Positions 1-5,132 of a stretch of 5,132 nucleotides of DNA are shown here, piece after piece. A model generated the notes under the pieces. That model saw only the letters and a list, made by a program, of their open reading frames with translations. It made no database searches and was not told where the DNA came from. Each line of letters opens with the position of its first letter. The stretch's first letter is position 1. The position numbers and the translations under genes were made by a program. The DNA comes from Actinomycetota bacterium (lineage in GTDB: Bacteria; Actinomycetota; Actinomycetes; S36-B12; UBA5976). The DNA is taken from positions 1 to 5,132 of the forward strand of contig CANJRK010000075.1 in assembly GCA_947476765.1 (NCBI GenBank). Reading direction: 5' to 3'.

Positions 1-102
1 CCTGGTTTCGCATTAACCCACCGCAATTCTGCAGTGTCATCAAGTGGGGGTACACTAGAGATACATCCTCGTGATGTTGCCCGTGTTGAGCTAATTGCTT
101 GA
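1..102 (+). CDS. Possible 3' end of an unidentified upstream gene (partial)
   Basis: The frame starting at base 1 is open from the window edge to a TGA at 100-102, giving 33 residues that end in TLEIHPRDVARVELIA. I do not recognise the family. The case for coding is compositional: by hand count about 22 of 33 first codon positions are G or C against about 9 of 33 third positions, and G is the commonest first base, as expected of real codons. Frame 3 is also open, to a TGA at 72-74, but lacks this bias; frame 2 stops almost at once. If real, this gene ends 74 bases before the preferred rpoD start, and any rpoD promoter here lies within its last codons. The stretch is short, so chance openness cannot be excluded. 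Confidence 0.35.
   Translation, partial: PGFALTHRNSAVSSSGGTLEIHPRDVARVELIA
27..56 (+). promoter_or_regulatory. Weak candidate rpoD promoter
   Basis: TACACT at 51-56 fits the TANNNT form of a -10 element. The best -35 candidates are poor: TTCTGC at 27-32 (spacer 18) or TCTGCA at 28-33 (spacer 17). Transcription would start near 63 and give a leader of roughly 115 bases before the GTG at 177. No strong hairpin is visible in that leader. The real promoter may lie left of the window. Confidence 0.25.
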
Positions 103-163
103 CAAGGGCTCTTGTTATTGCACCAGAGCGATCCGAGTGCGACAGCAAGAACAAAAGAGCGCT

Positions 164-171
164 GAAAGAGG
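164..171 (+). promoter_or_regulatory. Ribosome binding site that decides the rpoD start
   Basis: GAAAGAGG lies five bases before the GTG at 177 and is purine-rich and close to the AAAGGAGG consensus. The alternative in-frame TTG at 99 has only a weak GAG upstream. This site, and the match of the resulting N-terminus (MATKKAVP) to Lys/Ala-rich actinobacterial sigma factors, favours the GTG start. Confidence 0.75.
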
Positions 172-176
172 CATAC

Positions 177-1589
177 GTGGCAACGAAGAAGGCAGTACCA
201 GTTAAAAAAGCTGCAACCAAGAAAGCAGCACCTGCCAAGAAAGCAGCAGTTAAATCAGTTGCTAAAAAGGCTGCTCCCGCTAAAGCAGCAAAGAAAGCAG
301 CCGTTCCCGTTAAGAAGTCAGCTGCAAAAGCTCCAGCGAAAGCGCCGGCAAAGGCCCCAGCGAAAGCAGCTAAGAAATCCGCAGCCGCTCCAAAAGACAC
401 TTTGAAGCCAGCTAAAAAATCGGGCAAGGCAGTAAAGGCTGATGCTATTGAACTTGATGGCGAAGTAATTGATCTTGACGTTGACATAGTTATCGACGAT
501 GTTGAATTGGCCGCTGCCGCAGTTTTAGAAGTCGACTTAGAAACTGAACTCGTTGCAGATTTAGCAGACATTGCTGATGACGATGAAGCAAAACCAGTCG
601 TGGCAGCCGATAGCGACAATCTGGTTATCTCTGATGTTGATGACACAGACGAACCGATTCAACAGGTTATTACTGCAGGTGCAACCGCAGATCCAGTTAA
701 GGATTATCTAAAGCAAATCGGTAAAGTTCCATTGCTTAACGCCGAAGAAGAAGTAGATCTTGCTAAGCGCATCGAAGCCGGTTTGTTCGCCGAAGAATTA
801 CTAGCTACTCGTGGACCATTTAAGGACCGTCGTCAAGGCGATTACGAATGGATCGCCGAAGATGGCCAGCGCGCAAAGAATCACTTGCTAGAAGCAAACC
901 TTCGCTTGGTTGTGTCACTGGCAAAGCGTTATACGGGTCGTGGCATGTTGTTCTTGGACTTGATTCAAGAAGGCAACTTAGGTCTGATTCGCGCCGTTGA
1001 AAAGTTTGACTACACCAAGGGTTACAAATTCTCGACATATGCAACCTGGTGGATTCGTCAGGCAATTACTCGCGCCATGGCTGACCAAGCGCGAACAATT
1101 CGTATTCCAGTGCACATGGTTGAAGTCATTAACAAGCTTGCTCGCGTACAACGCCAGATGCTGCAAGATCTTGGACGGGAACCAACCCCAGAAGAATTAG
1201 CCCGTGAACTAGATATGACCCCAGAAAAGGTCGTCGAAGTTCAAAAGTATGGTCGCGAACCAATCTCGCTGCACACACCACTTGGTGAAGAAGGCGATAG
1301 CGAATTCGGTGACTTGATCGAAGACTCCGAGGCAATTGTGCCAGCTGATGCGGTTTCGTTTACTTTGCTACAAGAGCAATTAGATTCCGTGCTTGACACT
1401 TTGTCAGATCGCGAATCTGGTGTAGTAAAGATGCGCTTTGGCCTGACAGATGGACAGCCAAAAACATTAGATGAAATTGGCAAGGTTTACGGAGTCACGC
1501 GCGAACGTATTCGCCAAATTGAATCCAAGACAATGTCTAAGCTTCGTCACCCATCACGCTCCCAAGTGCTGCGCGACTACCTAGACTAA
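177..1589 (+). CDS. rpoD: Principal (group 1) RNA polymerase sigma factor, SigA/HrdB type
   Basis: This 470-residue protein is the housekeeping sigma factor, which directs core RNA polymerase to -10/-35 promoters in the cytoplasm. Region 1.2 begins near residue 171 (ADPVKDYLKQIG). Region 2 covers about 232-315: KNHLLEANLRLVVSLAKRY, then DLIQEGNLGLIRA, then the DNA-melting and -10-reading helix near 283-300 (YKFSTYATWWIRQAITRA). Region 3 covers about 315-392. Region 4 carries the -35 helix-turn-helix near 430-457 (TLDEIGKVYGVTRERIRQIE) and ends in SQVLRDYLD. The core is nearly identical to actinobacterial HrdB as I recall it. The first 170 residues are variable: 1-87 hold 28 lysines and one acidic residue, and 89-159 hold 27 acidic residues and one lysine. 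The GTG start is chosen for its ribosome binding site; TTG at 99 would add 26 residues. The gene probably forms its own transcription unit. Confidence 0.97.
   Translation: MATKKAVPVKKAATKKAAPAKKAAVKSVAKKAAPAKAAKKAAVPVKKSAAKAPAKAPAKAPAKAAKKSAAAPKDTLKPAKKSGKAVKADAIELDGEVIDLDVDIVIDDVELAAAAVLEVDLETELVADLADIADDDEAKPVVAADSDNLVISDVDDTDEPIQQVITAGATADPVKDYLKQIGKVPLLNAEEEVDLAKRIEAGLFAEELLATRGPFKDRRQGDYEWIAEDGQRAKNHLLEANLRLVVSLAKRYTGRGMLFLDLIQEGNLGLIRAVEKFDYTKGYKFSTYATWWIRQAITRAMADQARTIRIPVHMVEVINKLARVQRQMLQDLGREPTPEELARELDMTPEKVVEVQKYGREPISLHTPLGEEGDSEFGDLIEDSEAIVPADAVSFTLLQEQLDSVLDTLSDRESGVVKMRFGLTDGQPKTLDEIGKVYGVTRERIRQIESKTMSKLRHPSRSQVLRDYLD
327..362 (+). repeat. 12-base in-frame tandem repeat encoding KAPA x3
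   Basis: Within rpoD, three consecutive 12-base units encode Lys-Ala-Pro-Ala (residues 51-62), followed by a partial fourth unit (KAAK). The copies differ only at synonymous third positions (AAA GCT CCA GCG, AAA GCG CCG GCA, AAG GCC CCA GCG). The peptide repeat is therefore kept while the DNA has diverged, which argues against very recent slippage. KAPA/PAKK repeats resemble the tails of actinobacterial HupB and of histone H1. Confidence 0.65.
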
Positions 1590-1603
1590 AAGCCTTAAAC
1601 CGT

Positions 1604-1624
1604 ACATTTGTCTCAAATAAATGT
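1604..1624 (+). terminator. Weak AT-rich hairpin after rpoD
   Basis: ACATTT at 1604-1609 can pair with AAATGT at 1619-1624 around a 9-base loop. An alternative is ATTTG (1606-1610) with CAAAT (1614-1618). The stem is short and AT-rich and no T-run follows, so it is not a convincing intrinsic terminator. It is the only inverted repeat I see in the 131-base spacer after rpoD. Confidence 0.15.
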
Positions 1625-1720
1625 CATTAACTCGATCGAATTTGCGTGTCGCAACTCATCTAAATATTGAGTTTCAGGCACGCTTATTTCGTACCATTAC
1701 TCTTCCTCTGGCGGTGTGAA

Positions 1721-2869
1721 ATGAAGTCAACAACTCGAATTGCTTCCGTAAGCTTGGCTCTAGTGCTAGCTATCAGCGCATGTGGTGCCAAACAAGAGGT
1801 ATCGAGTTCACCTGTACCAACTCCAAGTCCGATCAAGCTTCCGCCAGTTTGGTCAATGACAGGATTACCTGGTCCAGATGATGCCCAAGCAAAACCAATC
1901 ATGGTAGTTAAAGTTGAAAACGCTCCGCAGGTCCGTCCGCAAACTGGGTTAGAGCACGCTGATTTAATTTTTGAAGAACTTGTTGAAGGTGGCATGACTC
2001 GCTTCGCCACAGTTTGGCAATCTGATATTCCACCAGAAATTGGCCCGGTCCGTTCAGTACGTCACGTCGATGTGGCAATTACGGAACCGATGGCAGATAT
2101 TTTCGTATTTTCCGGCGGCGCTAGGCGCACAATGCGATTCGTGAACCGAAAGCTGCCAACAACTATCAGTATTAACACTGAAGGTGCACCTGGCCTATAC
2201 CGAAAGCGGGGACATCGCGCGCCTCATAATCTTTTCCTCAAGCCCGAGGAGTTACTTGCTTCCGTGGCCGACAATGCCAGCATCAGTGGCGGATTCTTCT
2301 TTAGGCCAGATCCGGTAGCAGTTCCTGCACCGAGTGCTTCAGCAGATGCATCGGCAAGTCCTTCAGCTAGGGCATCAGCGCAGACTGCGATCCCCGTATT
2401 GGATGTGAGTGTGGCATTTAGCACTTTTGCTGAGCCGAATTGGAAGTGGGATGGAGCGTCTTCGCAGTGGCTCAGAAGTGAGGGTGTTAAGCCGTTTAAG
2501 AACATAGATGGCAGCCAATTTGGAACCGACAACCTAGTAATTATTGAAGTTCGAGAAATTGATGCAGGTTACAAAGGATCTACCGGTGGTTACGTGCCGC
2601 GTACTGTGCTAACTGGTTCAGGTAGAGCTTGGGTGCTTAATGCGGGAACGGCATTTGAGGTGTCGTGGAAAAAACCTCGCGTCGATGCCCAAATGGAATT
2701 GTTTGACCTGGCTGGAAATCCTTTCACGATGCCAGTTGGAAGAACTTGGGCGGAGTTAATACCAGTTCTAACTACAGGGCATTACAGTTTTGACGGAGTA
2801 CCGGTGCCGTTGAAGAATCCACCACTACCTGCGAGCATTCCTGATCCAAGCGAAAGTGCCACGCCTTAG
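1721..2869 (+). CDS. DUF3048 (YerB-like) cell-surface lipoprotein
   Basis: This is a 382-residue predicted lipoprotein. Residues 1-21 (MKSTTRIASVSLALVLAISAC) form a signal peptide with a hydrophobic core and the lipobox ISAC, so Cys21 should be lipidated and the mature protein anchored outside the membrane. The N-terminal DUF3048 domain spans about 47-195 and shows family motifs: VVKVENAPQVRPQTGLEHAD near 62-81, EELVEGGMTRF at 85-95, GPVRSVR at 108-114, FVFSGG, and APHNL at 167-171. An Ala/Ser/Pro linker at about 198-224 leads to the C-terminal domain (about 228-360), with SWKK at 315-318 and GRTW at 340-343. No function is established for the family; the best-known member is Bacillus subtilis YerB. 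The ATG at 1721 is chosen because it places the signal peptide at the N-terminus; a TTG at 1667 would add 18 residues before it. GGCGGTG just upstream is a mediocre ribosome binding site. The 3' end faces the next gene across 5 bases. Confidence 0.88.
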   Translation: MKSTTRIASVSLALVLAISACGAKQEVSSSPVPTPSPIKLPPVWSMTGLPGPDDAQAKPIMVVKVENAPQVRPQTGLEHADLIFEELVEGGMTRFATVWQSDIPPEIGPVRSVRHVDVAITEPMADIFVFSGGARRTMRFVNRKLPTTISINTEGAPGLYRKRGHRAPHNLFLKPEELLASVADNASISGGFFFRPDPVAVPAPSASADASASPSARASAQTAIPVLDVSVAFSTFAEPNWKWDGASSQWLRSEGVKPFKNIDGSQFGTDNLVIIEVREIDAGYKGSTGGYVPRTVLTGSGRAWVLNAGTAFEVSWKKPRVDAQMELFDLAGNPFTMPVGRTWAELIPVLTTGHYSFDGVPVPLKNPPLPASIPDPSESATP

Positions 2870-2874
2870 CGGAT

Positions 2875-3072
2875 CTAGTCTTCGAGGTTGCTAGTTTCGT
2901 CCTGGACATCAACAGCGATAGCGCGAAGTCGTACTTCATGTTCTTTGAAGTGATGACTGCAGAATTGAAGAGCTGAACCGCCTTCAAGAAAAACTCGAAC
3001 TAGAGCTTGAGCGGCGCATCGATCGCAACGATCTGCCACGGTAAGTGGGGTACGAGTGATTGTTGAAGTCAT
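2875..3072 (-). CDS. DUF7455-type small zinc-binding protein (C2-CHH), function unknown
   Basis: This 65-residue protein reads DRCDRCAAQALVRVFL at 14-29, then FCSHHFKEHE at 37-46, and ends in an acidic tail (QDETSNLED). Cys16 and Cys19 form a CxxC knuckle, and Cys38 with His40 or His41 can complete a zinc site; His45 is a further candidate. The pattern matches the short actinobacterial proteins grouped as DUF7455, which are full length at this size and lie near sigA/hrdB and parE in many genomes. Their role is not known to me; a zinc-ribbon fold binding nucleic acid or protein is inference. The ATG at 3070-3072 is the only reasonable start: an in-frame TAA lies upstream with no start codon between. 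AAGG directly abuts the ATG, too close for an ordinary ribosome binding site. The gene is divergent from parE and convergent with the lipoprotein gene. Confidence 0.85.
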   Translation of the reverse strand: MTSTITRTPLTVADRCDRCAAQALVRVFLEGGSALQFCSHHFKEHEVRLRAIAVDVQDETSNLED

Positions 3073-3144
3073 CCTTGCACCAGCCCTAACTGAATCAACT
3101 TACGTGATTGCTCTATTGTGTAATCATTTCAGACCGTGCGCGCT

Positions 3145-3173
3145 TTAACACGCCGAGAATTCACCTTTAATGC
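3145..3173 (+). promoter_or_regulatory. Possible upstream parE promoter
   Basis: TTAACA at 3145-3150 differs from the -35 consensus TTGACA at one base. A 17-base spacer leads to TAATGC at 3168-3173, which matches the -10 consensus only in its first half. A start near 3180 would give a leader of about 105 bases before parE. The other strand of this 212-base spacer should hold the promoter of the small divergent gene, but I see no convincing hexamer pair there. Confidence 0.25.
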
Positions 3174-3269
3174 TTGGTTCACTATTGGCGTATTCGAATC
3201 AAATTCACAAGCGAACTTCCTGCGTGGTTGGATGCGGCGTGGCAGCCTCAAAAAATGGTGAAAAATGCC

Positions 3270-3282
3270 TAGTCTGTAAGGG
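3270..3282 (+). promoter_or_regulatory. -10-like TAGTCT and AAGGG just before the parE start
   Basis: TAGTCT at 3270-3275 fits the TANNNT -10 form and lies nine bases before the parE ATG, so a transcript from it would be leaderless or nearly so, a common arrangement in actinobacteria. AAGGG at 3278-3282 could be a ribosome binding site, but its 2-base spacing to the ATG is unusually short. The TAG at 3270-3272 is also an in-frame stop with no start codon after it until 3285, which fixes that ATG as the first possible start. No good -35 lies at 17-18 bases upstream. Confidence 0.4.
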
Positions 3283-3284
3283 TT

Positions 3285-5132
3285 ATGGCAGCAAAAAAGA
3301 CCGCAGCGTCGACAGGTGATTACAACGCATCCGACTTATCGGTCTTAGAAGGCCTAGATGCGGTTCGTAAACGCCCTGGCATGTACATCGGATCTACTGA
3401 CTCTCGGGGCCTGATGCATTGCCTGTGGGAGATTATCGATAACTCAGTTGATGAAGCCTTAGGCGGTCACTGCACGCGAATTGAAGTGACACTACATTCG
3501 GATCAAATTGCCGAAGTCCATGACAATGGTCGCGGAATTCCAGTTGACGTTGAGCCAAAGACCAAGCTAACTGGTGTTGAAGTTGTTATGACCAAGCTTC
3601 ATGCTGGCGGCAAGTTTGGCGGTGGTTCCTATACTGCTTCTGGTGGCTTGCATGGCGTTGGAGCCTCGGTTGTGAACGCCCTTTCTAGTCGGTTAGATGT
3701 GGAAGTTGACCGTGGCGGCAACACTCACGTTATGAGTTTTAGTCGGGGTGCACCTGGCGTCTTCGTTGGTAAAGATGAGACTGGGAAATTCACTAAACAA
3801 GGTGGCCTAAAAAAGGCTGGAAAGCCGGCCAAGAAAACAGCAACTGGAACGCGCATTAAGTTTTGGGCTGATACTCAAATCTTCACACCAGATGCAGCTT
3901 TTGATCTTGCTGAAATACATGCACGCGCTCGGCAAACATCGTTTTTGGTTCCTGGGCTGACCATAGTTGTCACCGATAATCGATTGAAATCAAATAACAC
4001 ATCTGAGTTCGTGCACGTAGGTGGGATTTCTGAGTTCTGCGAATTTCTTTCAACTGGCGAAGCGGTTTCGCCGGTAATTCGCCTAAAGGGCAGTGGCAAG
4101 TTTCATGAGACCGTGCCCGTGCTCGATGATCAAGGACATATGACTCCGCAAGAAGTTGAACGCGAACTTGGCGTTGATATTGCGCTGCTATGGAACAACA
4201 CCTACGAGACCACATTGCAGTCCTATGTGAACATCATTTCCACCCCAAAGGGCGGTACACACGTAACAGGGTTTGATCGAGCCATAGTCAAAGTAATTAA
4301 CGAGCAACTAAAGGCACAACGTTTGCTAAAAGCTGGCGAAGACGCTGTGACAAAAGAAGATGTGCAAGAAGGATTAACTGGGGTAGTCACAGTGCGTTTG
4401 GCAGAGCCGCAGTTTGAAGGTCAGACTAAAGAAATTCTTGGCACGCCTGCCGCTGCAAAAATCGTGAACACTGTCGTTAGCAATGAGTTGAGTAACTGGT
4501 TTACCAATCCACCACGAGGCGCCAAGCCTGCAGTCCGAATCGTGCTAGACAAAGTTGCCAATGCATCGCGGGCCCGACTAGCAGCGCGCCATCACAGAGA
4601 CACCCAACGTCGCAAGACTGCACTTGAGTCCTCAACACTGCCGGCCAAGCTAAAGGACTGTCGTAGCGAAGACAACGAACGAACTGAGTTATTCATAGTT
4701 GAAGGCGACAGCGCACTTGGAACTGCCAAATCAGCGCGCAATAGCGAGTATCAGGCGCTGTTACCAATTCGCGGCAAGATACTAAATGTTCAAAAAGCAT
4801 CTCTTGCTGACATGTTGAAAAATACCGAATGTGCCTCGATTTTGCAGGTCATTGGCGCTGGCTCGGGACGCTCATTTGATATGGAATCTGTTAGATATCA
4901 CAAAATCATCATCTTGGCAGATGCTGACGTCGATGGCGCTCACATCCGCACTTTGCTTCTTACCTTGTTTCAGCGCTACTTAACGCCGCTACTTGAAGCT
5001 GGTCGAATTTATGCAGCGGTACCACCGCTACACCGAATCGAAGTAATCGGCGCAGCAAAGAAGCCGGGCGAAGTCATCTATACCTACAGTGATGCTGAAA
5101 TGGCAGCCACAGTCAAAGACTTGGCTAAGCAG
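3285..5132 (+). CDS. parE: DNA topoisomerase IV subunit B (type IIA, ParE), 3' end outside window
   Basis: The frame is open from ATG 3285 to the window edge, giving 616 residues. ParE is the ATPase subunit of the ParC2-ParE2 enzyme that decatenates daughter chromosomes and relaxes supercoils. The GHKL ATPase site is intact: Glu49 and Asn53 in WEIIDNSVDEA, Asp80 in DNGRGIP, and the ATP lid GGLHGVG at 120-126. The transducer domain carries the QTK loop (Gln380-Lys382). The TOPRIM domain has EGDSALGTAK with metal-binding Glu473, PIRGKILNV, and DADVDG with Asp546, Asp548 and Asp550. The ALGTAK variant, the ARNSEYQALLPIRG stretch and AGSGRSFD resemble actinobacterial ParE more than GyrB; some annotations would still call it gyrB. 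Actinobacterial ParE is usually about 700 residues, so roughly 70-90 are missing at the right edge. Upstream are the divergent DUF7455-type gene and, beyond it, rpoD, an actinobacterial neighbourhood. Confidence 0.95.
   Translation, partial: MAAKKTAASTGDYNASDLSVLEGLDAVRKRPGMYIGSTDSRGLMHCLWEIIDNSVDEALGGHCTRIEVTLHSDQIAEVHDNGRGIPVDVEPKTKLTGVEVVMTKLHAGGKFGGGSYTASGGLHGVGASVVNALSSRLDVEVDRGGNTHVMSFSRGAPGVFVGKDETGKFTKQGGLKKAGKPAKKTATGTRIKFWADTQIFTPDAAFDLAEIHARARQTSFLVPGLTIVVTDNRLKSNNTSEFVHVGGISEFCEFLSTGEAVSPVIRLKGSGKFHETVPVLDDQGHMTPQEVERELGVDIALLWNNTYETTLQSYVNIISTPKGGTHVTGFDRAIVKVINEQLKAQRLLKAGEDAVTKEDVQEGLTGVVTVRLAEPQFEGQTKEILGTPAAAKIVNTVVSNELSNWFTNPPRGAKPAVRIVLDKVANASRARLAARHHRDTQRRKTALESSTLPAKLKDCRSEDNERTELFIVEGDSALGTAKSARNSEYQALLPIRGKILNVQKASLADMLKNTECASILQVIGAGSGRSFDMESVRYHKIIILADADVDGAHIRTLLLTLFQRYLTPLLEAGRIYAAVPPLHRIEVIGAAKKPGEVIYTYSDAEMAATVKDLAKQ

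Noticed and set aside
99..127. Perfect -35 hexamer TTGACA at 99-104 as an rpoD promoter
   Set aside because: At spacings of 15-18 bases the downstream hexamers (such as ACCAGA at 122-127) do not resemble a -10 element.
108..129. Leader hairpin GCTCT (108-112) with AGAGC (125-129)
   Set aside because: A five-base stem with a 12-base loop is expected by chance; no riboswitch or attenuator pattern surrounds it.
820..1483. Several open frames of 60-80 codons within rpoD, on both strands
   Set aside because: They overlap a strongly conserved sigma factor core, lack recognisable domains and are shadows of its codon use. The same holds for minus-strand frames within the lipoprotein and parE genes.
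1642..1670. Promoter for the lipoprotein gene (TTGCGT, 17-base spacer, TATTGA)
   Set aside because: Both hexamers match the consensus poorly; TAAATA nearby is no better. A promoter probably exists in the 131-base spacer but I cannot place it.
1667..1720. TTG at 1667 as start of the lipoprotein
   Set aside because: It would put 18 residues, including charged RCE, before a complete lipoprotein signal peptide that begins at ATG 1721.
3190..3206. LexA/SOS box near TTCGAATCAAATTC upstream of parE
   Set aside because: Only GAAT/ATTC pair around three bases; the sequence does not fit TCGAAC-N4-GTTCGA in the second half-site.
3251..3267. Direct repeat AAAAATG with 10-base period before parE
   Set aside because: Seven-base A-rich repeats arise easily by chance, and nothing around it suggests an iteron array or operator.
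1..5132. A mobile element, defence system, CRISPR array or other new multi-gene system
   Set aside because: There are no terminal repeats, transposase or integrase, tRNA, regular spacer-repeat units or abrupt compositional shift; the genes are conserved chromosomal functions.

Overview
The window looks like chromosomal DNA of an actinobacterium with moderate to low GC. The predicted sigma factor has a conserved core that reads like actinobacterial SigA/HrdB from region 1.2 to the C-terminus. The type IIA topoisomerase B subunit has the actinobacterial ParE form of the TOPRIM motif (EGDSALGTAK rather than the gyrase EGDSAGGSAK). A 65-residue C2-CHH protein of the DUF7455 type sits beside it. 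Codons often end in A or T, unlike Streptomyces or Mycobacterium. This, with the Lys/Ala-rich sigma tail, suggests a streamlined aquatic lineage such as Nanopelagicales (acI). That placement is inference from composition only.

Layout: (1) Bases 1-102 may hold the last 33 codons of an unidentified upstream gene, followed by the rpoD leader. (2) rpoD runs 177-1589 on +, from a GTG with a good ribosome binding site; an upstream in-frame TTG at 99 is less likely. (3) A 131-base spacer with no strong terminator leads to a DUF3048/YerB-like lipoprotein gene at 1721-2869 on +. (4) The small DUF7455-type gene at 2875-3072 lies on -, converging tail to tail with the lipoprotein gene across 5 bases. 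(5) A 212-base divergent intergenic region (3073-3284) separates it from parE on +. parE starts at 3285 and runs off the right edge after 616 codons.

How the genes fit together: the principal sigma factor and the chromosome-decatenating topoisomerase IV subunit are housekeeping functions, and their proximity matches the hrdB-parE neighbourhood known in Streptomyces. The lipoprotein belongs to a widespread cell-surface family without an established function. The DUF7455-type protein is a likely zinc-binding microprotein of unknown role. The sequence shows no direct functional link among the four genes.

I see no tRNA, rRNA, CRISPR array, insertion sequence, prophage or defence system, and no clear undescribed system. 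The most distinctive feature is the sigma factor's N-terminus: a strongly basic, histone H1-like tail directly followed by a strongly acidic segment, both ahead of the conserved core.
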